DNA of 9,991 bases from Alphaproteobacteria bacterium (GCA_014238935.1 JABAAD010000017.1:1-9991); one strand, 5' to 3'. Counted from the first letter of the stretch, positions 1 to 8,024 are shown. Made by a program: numbers and translations. Notes: generated from the letters alone by a model not told the origin.

Positions 1-811
1 AACAATCGACGCCAATCTCTTCTCCGACTCTTTCCCAATCGTCCCGCCCCGCCATGCGCAGAATCGTCGACATCTTCTTTCTGCGATGCGCAAACAAAAC
101 TCCCGTCATCTCCGCCACAACAGCGTATTCCTCTCCCGCGACAACATCCTCCTCCTCCCTTCGAGGAAAAAAACGCAACACACAAGATTCAACCTTCGGA
201 ACAGGAACGAAAACACGCGGCGCAACATCAAAACAACGCTCCACCCGACAGCGTAACCTTACCAATATCGACAACCTCCCGTAAGCGGTATCGCCAACCT
301 TCGCCGTTATACGCTCCGCAACTTCGCGCTGAAACATCAACACCATCGCGCTGTAGTCCACTCCGTCCTCCAACAGCCTTCGCAAAATCACCGTTCCGAC
401 GCTGTACGGCAAGTTGCCGACGATCACCACATTGTCTCCTCCCGCGTTTCCTCCCTCGCAACCCCTCTCCTCGACAAGCTTGGCGTAATTCCATGTTCTC
501 GCATCTCCCTCGATGATCTCCAACATCACTTTCTCGTCCAACCCCTCGCTCCATTGTCTCAAGAACCCTGCCAGACGAGCATCCGATTCGATGGCAACGA
601 TTCGCTGCGCTCCCTCCCGCAACAGCGCGCGCGTCAAAGCCCCCGCCCCTGCGCCGATCTCCACCACCAGCGACGACGACAGGCAGCCCTCAACATCACA
701 ACATTGGGCAATCCGTTGCGCGCATCTGGCATCTTTCAAAAAATTCTGTCCGCGCCTCTTCTGCGCGACGCTCGCACGCAACAAGCCCGTCGAGCGCAAC
801 AGATCTTCCAT
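1..811 (-). CDS. rsmA: 16S rRNA (adenine1518-N6/adenine1519-N6)-dimethyltransferase RsmA (KsgA), C-terminus cut by window edge
   Basis: RsmA uses S-adenosylmethionine to dimethylate two adjacent adenines in the 3'-terminal hairpin of 16S rRNA, a late check in 30S assembly. The 270 visible codons carry the family motifs in order: GQNFLKD (21-27), SAM motif I VEIGAGAGALT (50-60), acidic IESD (74-77), GD at 102-103, the catalytic NLPY (133-136), QREVAERI (161-168), YGRLSILV (177-184), VFVPVPKVES (200-209) and the C-terminal FAHRRKK (240-246). Homologues are about 270-290 residues, so only a short tail is missing beyond position 1. The ATG at 811 places LLRSTGLLRASVAQKRRGQNFL where alphaproteobacterial homologues have their N-terminal helix. 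An in-frame TTG at 829 is the only other start, because the pdxA stop lies in the same frame just upstream. No strong Shine-Dalgarno is visible. The start is 21 nt after pdxA, implying cotranscription. A Gly-rich insert (GCEGGNAGGDN, 117-127) precedes NLPY. Confidence 0.96.
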   Translation of the reverse strand, partial: MEDLLRSTGLLRASVAQKRRGQNFLKDARCAQRIAQCCDVEGCLSSSLVVEIGAGAGALTRALLREGAQRIVAIESDARLAGFLRQWSEGLDEKVMLEIIEGDARTWNYAKLVEERGCEGGNAGGDNVVIVGNLPYSVGTVILRRLLEDGVDYSAMVLMFQREVAERITAKVGDTAYGRLSILVRLRCRVERCFDVAPRVFVPVPKVESCVLRFFPRREEEDVVAGEEYAVVAEMTGVLFAHRRKKMSTILRMAGRDDWERVGEEIGVDC

Positions 812-832
812 GTTCGCATCCCAATCCAATGG

Positions 833-1855
833 TCAGGCTGCACGCGTCGGAGTGGCAGCTTGCCTCTTTCTCTTCTGCCTCGTCCTCGCTATGCGCCACG
901 CCATCGCCAAGGCAGCGACAAGGCTGCCCGCATCGGCGATCCCTCGACCGACAAGGTCGCGCGCCGTGCCGTGGTCGGGCGAACAACGCACGATCGGCAA
1001 TCCCAAAGTGATGTTAACCGCTCGCTGATTCGACAAAAGCTTCAAGGGAATCAAACCCTGGTCGTGATAGAGCGTCAAGGCGCAGTCGAAAGTCTTGCGT
1101 ATCGCAGGGAGGAAAAGACTGTCCGGCGGATGCGGTCCTGTCGTTGCAATTCCCTCTTCGTGCAAGCGAGCAACGGCGGGTTGTAGAATTGTCTTTTCTT
1201 CGTCGCCGCACAATCCTCCTTCTCCCGCGTGAGGGTTCAGCCCTGCGAGCGCGAGTCGAGGCTTTCGAATGCCGAAGTCTTTTATCAGGGCTGTGTGAGC
1301 AAGCCTTGCTGCTGCCACCACGCTCGCCTCGTCCAGCGTCGTTATCGCATGGCGTAGCGCGACATGGCGCGTTATCGGCAGCGTGCGCAGTCCGCGCCAG
1401 GCGAGCAGCATTCCGTATTGCTCGACTTGCAAGGCGGCGGCGATGTATTCCGTATGTCCCCAAAGGGCAAGGTTGTCTTCGGAGGCGACAGAGAGCTCAC
1501 GCGTTTTTTCGGAAAACACTTTTTTTTCGACGGGAAGCGTGACGATGCCGCTCGCCTCGCCCTTGCTGCACAATCGCAAGGCTGCGTCGAGCGACGCGCG
1601 CGCTGTAAGCTCTTCGTCCAACAAGGGCAAGGCGCGCGGAAAGACCTCGCTCGCCTCCTCGACCGTCGAGATGTTGCGACAAGGTACAGAGAAAGCCTCG
1701 AAGGCTTGCTTGCATCCGCCGAGCGAAAGAAAGCATGGCGATTCTTCTCCGCCCTTGCCTCGATAACGCTGCGCCCAAAAGTGCCATGCTTTCGCAAGAA
1801 TCTCCGCGCCGATGCTTTCGCGGCTGCCTGCGGTGACGAGCAATGGAGGTGGCAT
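833..1855 (-). CDS. pdxA: 4-hydroxythreonine-4-phosphate dehydrogenase PdxA
   Basis: PdxA is the NAD-dependent, metal-requiring dehydrogenase that oxidises 4-phosphohydroxy-L-threonine in the DXP-dependent pyridoxal 5'-phosphate pathway; it is cytosolic. The 340-residue length is normal. Signatures are GHTEYIA (133-139), TRHVALR (162-168), LNPHAGEGG (206-214), YHDQGLIPLK (263-272) and VNITLGLPIVR (280-290) followed by DHGTA (294-298). His164, His209 and His264 match the three metal-binding histidines of the E. coli enzyme (166, 211, 266) with a constant offset of two. The odd point is the N-terminal motif: where the family normally has G-D/E-P-A-G-I-G-P-E, this protein reads AGSRESIGAEI (9-19). 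The ATG at 1855 is the first usable start downstream of surA, and no clear Shine-Dalgarno precedes it. The gene lies 101 nt after surA and just upstream of rsmA. An A8 run sits at codons 110-112. Confidence 0.96.
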   Translation of the reverse strand: MPPPLLVTAGSRESIGAEILAKAWHFWAQRYRGKGGEESPCFLSLGGCKQAFEAFSVPCRNISTVEEASEVFPRALPLLDEELTARASLDAALRLCSKGEASGIVTLPVEKKVFSEKTRELSVASEDNLALWGHTEYIAAALQVEQYGMLLAWRGLRTLPITRHVALRHAITTLDEASVVAAARLAHTALIKDFGIRKPRLALAGLNPHAGEGGLCGDEEKTILQPAVARLHEEGIATTGPHPPDSLFLPAIRKTFDCALTLYHDQGLIPLKLLSNQRAVNITLGLPIVRCSPDHGTARDLVGRGIADAGSLVAALAMAWRIARTRQKRKRQAATPTRAA

Positions 1856-1956
1856 GGCAGAAGAAGGATGAGTGTTTTCGGGGTAATTTCGAGGTGTTTC
1901 GGAAAAGGGCTTTGAGTTGCCGCCGTTGGAGCGCGCTCCGAAACTTTGTTGAGACT

Positions 1957-3330
1957 CTATTTTACGGGCAAGGAAGACAAGGTTTTTCCTGCCTGTTTTT
2001 CAATGTTGGCTTGCGTACGCAGGCTTTCGACGAGCCTCAGCGAGAGGGCTCGTGCGCGTTTCAGGCGCAGCCCACTTGTCAGTTCTGCAAACGAGTCGCC
2101 GCGCTCTGCTACCTTTTGTCTGTCGCAGAGGGTGACGAGAATGAGCAATCCTTGCGCGTAGGCAAAAGGACCGATCGTCTCGCCGAGAGACATTGTCGAG
2201 AGGCTCTGTTTCAAATCGGGGTTGAGGTCGACTTCGGGAACGTCGTCGAAGGTTTGCAGGTCGTAGTATGCCAACGACAGCGATGCGTCTTGCGGAGCTT
2301 TACAGAATTCGGGATCGGCGAGGGCAGCAGCTTGGCTTGCTTCGAATCGGCTTTGCAAAAAGAATGTTTGTACGAAGCTGTAGCGCGTCTCCGTTTTGTA
2401 GTCGCGCTGTCGAACGACGCGATAGAGATGCACGCCGTAGGGCGAGGTCACGGGGGGGACGATTCCTCCTGGGCCGATCCTTCTTCGTTCGAGTGCATCG
2501 AGAACTGCCGGCGGCAGGTCGCTCTTGTAGAGAAGCTGCGTCGCTAGCCCCTCGTGCGCGTAAGGCGCGGGGAGGATAGCTTTGAGGCGGGCGAAAGAGC
2601 GTCCTCCTTTCAAGGAACGATAGAGTGCATCGGCGGTTCTGCGCGTTCTTTCTCCTGCCTCCAGTCGCGGCAGGAAGACCTCTTCGAGGCTGTAGCGCGG
2701 CTCTGCGGCGTTTGTGCGCAAACGTGCCCGTTCGGCGAGCGCGTCTTCGGGGGTGACGGGAGAGTTGAACTCTGCAACGCGTCCGACATAGCCCTCCCAA
2801 GTGAGTTCCAAGCGCGCCAATTCTTCCCGAAACCGCCGCTCTGCCTTGTCCTTTGTCTTGCCCGCTTTCAAAGCGCCTCTTACGAGCGACAGCCTCTCCT
2901 TCACCGCCGAATCCGCAACAGGCAGCGCGCGTTCTTCGAGCAGATGCCGTTGTTGCAATGCTCTCAGCAACAACAAATCGAGCGCAAAGGCTTTACGGTC
3001 TTCCTTGCCTTGTCGCAAGGAAGGCAACGCTTTCACAAGCCTTTTTTGCAAAAGGACGCTGCGTTTTGCAACGTCGTGTTCGGTGACGATCTCGCCGTCT
3101 ATTTGCGCGACGATCTCCGCCGCCAGCGCCTTCGTGTCGTTCTGTCCGCAGAGCAGCAGGCAGAGCGCGAGCAAAACTCCCGTCCCTTTGCCGATTCCCT
3201 TGCCGATCCTCTTGAGCGGGTGCGCGCTTGTAGGATCAAGAGAACAAGAAGCGGAGGGAAGCGTTGAAGCTTTGGCTGTCTTCACTGTCGCTGTAGATGG
3301 TGCGATCATAGGAGAGTTTGAGAGTGACAC
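1957..3330 (-). CDS. surA: SurA-like periplasmic chaperone / peptidyl-prolyl isomerase
   Basis: SurA escorts unfolded outer-membrane proteins, including LptD, through the periplasm. The 457-residue frame has a hydrophobic segment GVLLALCLLLC (51-61) after basic KRIGKGIGKG (40-49), then a likely signal-peptidase site ALA|AE near 70. The classic SurA N-terminal strand IVAQIDGEIVTEHDV (73-87) and a helical, Leu/Arg-rich chaperone region to about 195 follow. A parvulin-like domain spans roughly 211-315, with YSLEEVFLP and a GPGGIVPPVTSPYGVHLYRVV ending (about 20 residues). A second, more degenerate parvulin-like repeat lies at about 320-425 (LGETIGPFAYAQGLLILV). The start is uncertain. GTG at 3330 has AAGGG a few bases upstream, ATG at 3309 has no Shine-Dalgarno, and TTG at 3174 would remove the basic n-region. 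The first two overlap the 3' end of lptD by 95 or 74 nt. Family assignment is sound; isomerase activity is not assured. Confidence 0.88.
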   Translation of the reverse strand: MSLSNSPMIAPSTATVKTAKASTLPSASCSLDPTSAHPLKRIGKGIGKGTGVLLALCLLLCGQNDTKALAAEIVAQIDGEIVTEHDVAKRSVLLQKRLVKALPSLRQGKEDRKAFALDLLLLRALQQRHLLEERALPVADSAVKERLSLVRGALKAGKTKDKAERRFREELARLELTWEGYVGRVAEFNSPVTPEDALAERARLRTNAAEPRYSLEEVFLPRLEAGERTRRTADALYRSLKGGRSFARLKAILPAPYAHEGLATQLLYKSDLPPAVLDALERRRIGPGGIVPPVTSPYGVHLYRVVRQRDYKTETRYSFVQTFFLQSRFEASQAAALADPEFCKAPQDASLSLAYYDLQTFDDVPEVDLNPDLKQSLSTMSLGETIGPFAYAQGLLILVTLCDRQKVAERGDSFAELTSGLRLKRARALSLRLVESLRTQANIEKQAGKTLSSLPVK

Positions 3331-5635
3331 AGCTGCCCTTGTAGGTCAAGGAAAAGCCTATCGGCACGCCGTGTCCCAAGAAGCCGTATCCTGCCGAAAG
3401 ATCGAGCTGCCATCGTTGCAGGCGCAGATCGCCCTTGACGGTGATGTCTTGCTCGTAGAGCGCGGTAGAGGTAGAGTCGAAAGATCGAAACTCCTTGTAG
3501 GCGAGCGACAAGGCGAAAACTTCTTCCTTCACCTCTGCTTTCGCGTGCTGGCTGAGCGGTTGCATTTTCGGCAAGAGCCATGTCGTATCGTATTCGAACA
3601 AGATTCGATCTTTCCAACTTGCCCGCGCGCCTGTCCACAGCCGTCCTGAGAGGGGCTCGTCCTTTTTTCGCAGGAGGGTGGGCGCGACGAACAACGACAG
3701 CGCGCTTGCGTTTTCTCCCTTGACCCCGAGTTCTGCCGCCACAAGCAATCTCTGTCCGCTGTCGAGCGCGCTGTCGAAAGCCAACCGGTCGCCGAGCCGC
3801 GCTCCCGTTTCGTAGAAAGTCGCCTTGCCGCCAAGCTTGTCTTGCAGCTTGTCGCGCAACATCTCTCGGTTGTCGTCGAGCGTCGCGTAAAACTCGACCA
3901 TAGGACGCAAGTACAAGATGCGTTTGTTCTTCTTGAAGGTTTTCGCAAAAAGTCCGTCGACGCTTTGTTGAAATTCGGGCACAGGCACAAAGAAATTTCC
4001 TTCTTGCGTATCGTGCCAGTATGTCGTTGCCACCCTTAGCGTCGATTGGCTGGCGAAGCTGAAGGGCAAGTTCTGTCGCCATCCAAGCGAGGTGGCGGCG
4101 CTCAGCAGATTTTGTCGAACCGCCGCCTGCTCTTCGATGTCTGCGCCCAAGCTTGTGTCAATGGCTTGTTGCGCGTCTTGGGCTGTCGTTCTCCACAAGC
4201 CCTCGATCTTCCACGAGCCCCCGCCCCTGCGCGAGCGCGCGAAAACGCCGCCGTTGTCATAGACAATCTCAGGCAGCAACCTGACATCGGCACGCGGAAT
4301 CGCCAGTAGTTCGCGTTGTTCCGAAAAGGTCAGGCGCGCGTATCCGTTGCGCGAGAAATGTTCGATGCGCGCGTGGTCTGTGAGCCTTGAAGGTGCGCTC
4401 GTCGAAAAAAGGCTTGCGCCTTGACCGTAGTCGTGGAGGTATCGACGATCTCCCAATCCGTGATAGACGGCATCGGCGCGCAATCCCCACGGCGCACGCC
4501 ACCGCGCCTTGGCGTACGCAAAGAACTGCGCCTCGTTGCCACTGCCAATGGGGCTGTGCGGCAGGCTCCAGCCCGCCGTCGCGTCGAACAGGTGTCCGAC
4601 TGTCTTGTTCGCGCTTGTGCCTTGCTCGGCAGATTTTTCGTCGTCCTCCTTTGTAGCCTCTGTTCCCCCTGCGCCCCATGCTACGCGCGTCTCGAAGCGA
4701 CTGGCATCCTTGTTTTTTGTCGTGAAGAGGGGAAGATAGGTGACATCCCAGCCCCGATGCGGCGCCCAATAAAGGGGGAGCGCGACATACCACCCGCGTT
4801 GGCTGTTCTGCCCGTAGCGAGGCGCAAGGAGCCCGGAGGCGCGCACACCATCGCGCGGAAAGGACAAATAGGGTGCGTAGAAGACGGGCACACCGTAGAG
4901 CTTCAAACGCGGATGGCGGAGGTGGATGCGCGGCACGTCGTCAAACCATCCTTGCCTCTTTCCCTCGAAACGCTCCCAGCGCATACGAGTGGCGTCGATA
5001 CGCCACAGGGGAGGGAAGGTTCGAGAGGGCTCTTGTTGTGCTACTTCTTTGCCGTCCTTGCTCCTTTGTTCCTGCTTCGCCAGCGCGTCGGCGCAGACAG
5101 GGCAGCGGGTGTAGCGTATGTCGTCGAAGATCCAGTCGTCTTCCTCGTGCCTTTTCCGCGTGTCTCGGCGGAAGGTGGCAGCGCTGAGCCCGCCGTGGCG
5201 GTCTGCTCCGCGCCATCCCAAGCCCTCGCCTTTCAGGGGGGTTAGGGAGTCGTCCGTCTCTAATCTCTGAAAGAAGATCACCTCGCCCGATCCCAGTCGC
5301 AAGGCGCCTTGCGTCTTGCGCGTGTCTCCTTTGCCGAACGATCCTCCTTGTGCGCGCACCGTTCCCTTCGTCCCGTCGTAGTCGAGGCTTTCGGTCAGAA
5401 TGAGAATTCGTCCGTCGTCGCGGTGCACCCTCAAGCGCACCTCTCCTCGTGCGCGGAAACGTCGCGGCGTGCCTTCGTAGAAGATCTCGTTTGCCCACAG
5501 GCGATCGTCTTTCGTTTCGTCGTGCTGCTGGGCTTGTGCGTGCAAAGGCAAAAGCGCGGCGGCGGCGATGACGACGGCAGCGAGGCTTGTGCTTGTACGA
5601 AGTTTTTGCGCTCGTCTTGCTCGTGCCTTCCGCAT
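3236..5635 (-). CDS. lptD: LPS-assembly protein LptD (outer-membrane translocon)
   Basis: LptD forms, with the lipoprotein LptE, the outer-membrane pore that inserts lipopolysaccharide into the outer leaflet. The 799 residues begin with a basic n-region and a signal peptide (cleavage probably after HAQA, near residue 36). An OstA/LptA-like beta-jellyroll follows (about 45-165: WANEIFYEG, ARGEVRLRV, ILTESLDYD), then a conserved stretch (LKLYGVPVFYAPYLSFP, about 245-261) leading into a long beta-barrel rich in aromatic alternating strands. The protein ends in LRFLFS, a typical barrel C-terminus with terminal aromatic strand. Only three cysteines are present: C178 and C181 as a CPVC pair, and C769 near the C-terminus. 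These are the likely counterparts of the disulfides that tie the N-domain to the barrel. The ATG at 5635 follows lptG by 7 nt with AGGT about 7 nt upstream. Lys/Glu-rich loops occur after CPVC and near residue 340. LptE is not encoded in this window. Confidence 0.96.
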   Translation of the reverse strand: MRKARARRAQKLRTSTSLAAVVIAAAALLPLHAQAQQHDETKDDRLWANEIFYEGTPRRFRARGEVRLRVHRDDGRILILTESLDYDGTKGTVRAQGGSFGKGDTRKTQGALRLGSGEVIFFQRLETDDSLTPLKGEGLGWRGADRHGGLSAATFRRDTRKRHEEDDWIFDDIRYTRCPVCADALAKQEQRSKDGKEVAQQEPSRTFPPLWRIDATRMRWERFEGKRQGWFDDVPRIHLRHPRLKLYGVPVFYAPYLSFPRDGVRASGLLAPRYGQNSQRGWYVALPLYWAPHRGWDVTYLPLFTTKNKDASRFETRVAWGAGGTEATKEDDEKSAEQGTSANKTVGHLFDATAGWSLPHSPIGSGNEAQFFAYAKARWRAPWGLRADAVYHGLGDRRYLHDYGQGASLFSTSAPSRLTDHARIEHFSRNGYARLTFSEQRELLAIPRADVRLLPEIVYDNGGVFARSRRGGGSWKIEGLWRTTAQDAQQAIDTSLGADIEEQAAVRQNLLSAATSLGWRQNLPFSFASQSTLRVATTYWHDTQEGNFFVPVPEFQQSVDGLFAKTFKKNKRILYLRPMVEFYATLDDNREMLRDKLQDKLGGKATFYETGARLGDRLAFDSALDSGQRLLVAAELGVKGENASALSLFVAPTLLRKKDEPLSGRLWTGARASWKDRILFEYDTTWLLPKMQPLSQHAKAEVKEEVFALSLAYKEFRSFDSTSTALYEQDITVKGDLRLQRWQLDLSAGYGFLGHGVPIGFSLTYKGSCVTLKLSYDRTIYSDSEDSQSFNASLRFLFS

Positions 5636-5642
5636 GGCAGAC

Positions 5643-6707
5643 CTAAGAGAACAGGCGTTCGTTGCGCACGAGAAAGCCCGTAGCGCAGGCTAAGGCGAGC
5701 GGAATGCCAAAAGCGGGCAGGCTTGCGTGCAGGCTGTCGGCAAACACGCGCGCCCAAGCGATATGGCGAAGAAACTCGACGCTGCAGGGCAGCAGGATGA
5801 CGAACAGTGCCATGCGCGCTCCCGTCGTTCGCTGCGGCAGCGTGAGACACAGGGCGTAGGCGAGCATGCCGAAGCTCGCGTAGAATAGGGGCAGGCTGAG
5901 CAGGAAAAGTGCGCGGTCGACGAAGGGTTTGGTGTGGCGTGCGTTCGCTCGTGCGGCGCGGAAGGCTTGCGGCAGCTTCGAGAGCGACAAGGCATGGGGG
6001 TCGGGTTGCAGCGCGTGAGCGAGCGCCGCCAAGTCGGTCTCGACGGCGAAACGTTCTTTGCGGAAGAAGATCCTTTCGCCTCCTGCGTCCAAACGCGTTC
6101 CGTTGCGTATCACCCATGCCATGGGCTCTATGCGTCCGTGTTGTGCCAACAAGACGCTTTGCACTCGAAACGCCTCGTCTAATTCGAGCACGCGGACACC
6201 TTGAAACACGCCGTTGTGCGGACGGTAGCGCTCGGCAAGTAGCACGAGCCTTCCGCCTTGTTCCGTCTTGCGCACGATTTGCAGGTTGTTGTGGATGATC
6301 TTGTCGAGGTTCTTGTCTTGGCGGTGTTTCCAGCTCTCTACGAGGGTCATGTGTAATGTTCCGAAGAGCAGTCCTGATAGAAGTGCGTAGCGCCACAGGA
6401 TGCTTTTGGCGCCGAGGAGTTGGTATTGCAGAAATTCTCTGCGTCGCCAGAGCGTCCAAAATCCCAAGAGGAAGCCTACCAATCCTGAGTAAGCCATCGT
6501 CTCGGAGGCGTATTGAGGAATGTGTTCGATTCGATCGCGCAGGACCTCTACGAAGATAGAGGAAGTTTCTCTTCCGACCGCATTGCTGAGTCGGTTCATT
6601 GAGAACTCGACGATTCCCAAGACGAAGACGATCAATGTGATCACTCCCCACACGCCGCACAAGTGCAGCGCGAGGTGTTTCAAAAGGAATCTTCCCAAAA
6701 CGCTCAT
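5643..6707 (-). CDS. lptG: LPS export permease LptG
   Basis: This is one of the two inner-membrane permeases of the LptB2FG ABC transporter, which extracts lipopolysaccharide from the inner membrane and pushes it onto the LptC-LptA bridge. The 354-residue length is typical. The layout is diagnostic of the YjgP/YjgQ family: membrane segments near 13-35, 72-88 and 102-122, a periplasmic beta-jellyroll of about 130 residues (VLLAERYRPHNGVFQGVRVLELD, split here as VLLAERYRP at 155-163 and VFQGVRVLELD at 167-177), then membrane segments near 264-288, 299-315 and 330-347. The cytoplasmic loop after segment 2 (RRREFLQYQLLGAKS) is the coupling region facing LptB. The ATG shares bases with the lptF stop in an ATGA overlap, which suggests translational coupling; an AAGGA lies almost against the start. 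The LptB ATPase is not in the window. Calling it LptG rather than LptF rests on its being second in the pair next to lptD. Confidence 0.93.
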   Translation of the reverse strand: MSVLGRFLLKHLALHLCGVWGVITLIVFVLGIVEFSMNRLSNAVGRETSSIFVEVLRDRIEHIPQYASETMAYSGLVGFLLGFWTLWRRREFLQYQLLGAKSILWRYALLSGLLFGTLHMTLVESWKHRQDKNLDKIIHNNLQIVRKTEQGGRLVLLAERYRPHNGVFQGVRVLELDEAFRVQSVLLAQHGRIEPMAWVIRNGTRLDAGGERIFFRKERFAVETDLAALAHALQPDPHALSLSKLPQAFRAARANARHTKPFVDRALFLLSLPLFYASFGMLAYALCLTLPQRTTGARMALFVILLPCSVEFLRHIAWARVFADSLHASLPAFGIPLALACATGFLVRNERLFS

Positions 6708-7822
6708 GTCCTTATGGCGGCCTTACGCTCTGCCAGCGCGTACGCGCCTGCGCACAGGGCTGCGCTGAGAACAAACACAGCGCTCGTCGCCCACCCCCCT
6801 CGTTCGGAGAGGGTGATCGCATAGATATGAACCGTGCTGTAGACGATCAAAAAGGAAAAGATCGCAAATCCGCTCCATCGGTTTTCGACGCGCTGTCGCG
6901 TCGGAACGAAGAGGGCAAAGATCGCCAAGACATACACGGGAGCAAGCAACGGATAGGCGAGGCGCAACACGAACTCGCGTCTTGCTCGCTCTCCTCTCAA
7001 CAGCGTCGCGGAGCTTTCGGCGTCCGCCTGTCGCGCCCGCGCGATTCGTTCGACGAGCAACGTTGTCGGTATTTCGAGGCGAGTCCACTCTCTCCATCGA
7101 TTCTGCCAACTTCGAGGCGGGTTCAGAAACCTCTCCAATCCGTAGCGTAGCCCTTGAAAGCGAATCGTTTGAGAAACATCTTCCTCCATACGCCACACCG
7201 TGCCATTGTGCGCCTCCAGCATCATTCCGCGCTCGCTTCGCAAAATCCGTCCCGATTGCGCGGCGACGAGGGTGCTATGCTTTCCTTCTTCGATCATCAG
7301 CACGAAGTTGCGCAGATCGTCGCGCGCAGACTTCGATTCGACCCACAAGTGCACTCCACGCGTGAGCTCGACGAAACGTTTCGGCTCCGTCGTTAGGAAG
7401 AAGCGATCCACATAGAGACCGCTCACGCGAGGAAAATAAATCCTTGCGCCAACAGGACCGAGCCAAAGCGTGAATATCCATCCGATCATCGTGCAAAAAA
7501 GGGCGAACAGCAAGAAAGGGGCTCGCCATCGTCTTACGCCGTAGCCGCAAGCGATCCCGCCCAGCCACGCCCCCTCGCGCTGCCAGCCGCGCAAGCACAA
7601 GAACGCCGCGATCCCCGCAGCAGGGGGAATAAAAAAATGCACATGCATCGGAATACCCGCAGCGCAGGCGGCAAAAACCGCAGAGAGAACCTGGTGGTGT
7701 TCCGAAAGAAAAGGGCTGTAGCGCAGAATCAGCACCGAGAAGAACAACAACGAAAGACTCGCCAAGGCGAGAAAAAAAAACGCTGTCAGCGAAATCAAAA
7801 TATGACGATCGAGAACGCGCAT
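6704..7822 (-). CDS. lptF: LPS export permease LptF
   Basis: LptF is the partner permease of LptG in the LptB2FG lipopolysaccharide extractor. From the ATG at 7822 the product has 372 residues, the usual length. It starts MRVLDRHIL, the family's basic amphipathic N-terminus (R-Y-I-L type). Membrane segments follow near 10-33, 45-77 (two short passes through GIPMHVHFFIPPAAGIAAF) and 102-122. A periplasmic jellyroll with TRGVHLWVES (154-163) and FVLMIEEG comes next, then C-terminal segments near 288-307, 318-337 and 346-364. The frame stays open upstream to an ATG at 7885 and a TTG at 7915, which would add 21 or 31 residues. I chose 7822 because it matches the family N-terminus, although its AGGA lies only 3 nt before the ATG. 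This is the first gene of the operon, so the main promoter should lie in 7823-8024. A T9 run encodes three Phe codons near residue 16. Confidence 0.93.
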   Translation of the reverse strand: MRVLDRHILISLTAFFFLALASLSLLFFSVLILRYSPFLSEHHQVLSAVFAACAAGIPMHVHFFIPPAAGIAAFLCLRGWQREGAWLGGIACGYGVRRWRAPFLLFALFCTMIGWIFTLWLGPVGARIYFPRVSGLYVDRFFLTTEPKRFVELTRGVHLWVESKSARDDLRNFVLMIEEGKHSTLVAAQSGRILRSERGMMLEAHNGTVWRMEEDVSQTIRFQGLRYGLERFLNPPRSWQNRWREWTRLEIPTTLLVERIARARQADAESSATLLRGERARREFVLRLAYPLLAPVYVLAIFALFVPTRQRVENRWSGFAIFSFLIVYSTVHIYAITLSERGGWATSAVFVLSAALCAGAYALAERKAAIRT

Positions 7823-8024
7823 GCATCCTGTGCGAGCAAGGGGAGAAAGAGCATGATAGTGCAAAAAGGTGCGCGCATAAAGCATCGCAGAAAATTTTCG
7901 CAAAAAATGACGCAAAAGATAAAGCGAGAGATATTGCGAAACCCTGTCAACTGCGATAGGAAGGGAGGGGATATCCTCGCTCGATGCTTGGGTGTGCGGC
8001 GGCTTGTTTCGCGCCGTCGATCCT
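7823..8024. other. Divergent intergenic region between the lpt operon and tRNA-Thr
   Basis: This 202-nt stretch has no convincing gene. It separates leftward lptF from rightward tRNA-Thr, so it should hold promoters for both. The part near lptF is A/T-rich (runs of A and T around 7891-7925). An 8-bp palindrome GGATATCC sits at 7969-7976. I could not find a convincing -10/-35 pair for the tRNA on the plus strand. The upstream extension of the lptF frame (to 7915) runs through it, so part could be translated if lptF starts early. Confidence 0.6.
7918..7950 (-). promoter_or_regulatory. Weak candidate promoter for the lptF-lptG-lptD operon
   Basis: On the minus strand a perfect TTGACA lies at 7945-7950, about 120 nt upstream of the lptF ATG. 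Downstream is only a poor -10 (TTTATC at 7918-7923), and the 21-nt spacer is longer than usual. The -35 match and position make it the best candidate I see, but the missing -10 keeps it weak. Confidence 0.25.

Noticed and set aside
3148..3174. SurA as a lipoprotein through LLLC at residues 58-61
   Set aside because: The residue before Cys should be small (Gly, Ala or Ser); here it is Leu. A signal-peptidase I site ALA|AE follows a few residues later.
2801..3649. 282-codon plus-strand frame opposite surA and lptD (with neighbours at 2554-3267 and 4421-5245)
   Set aside because: Antisense to well-recognised genes, no recognisable motif, no ribosome-binding site. Long antisense frames are expected with this codon use.
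5431..6660. 409-codon open frame on the minus strand overlapping lptG and the start of lptD
   Set aside because: Product is extremely Arg-rich with no domain or membrane pattern. It is a frame-shifted shadow of lptG/lptD, both of which are clear family members.
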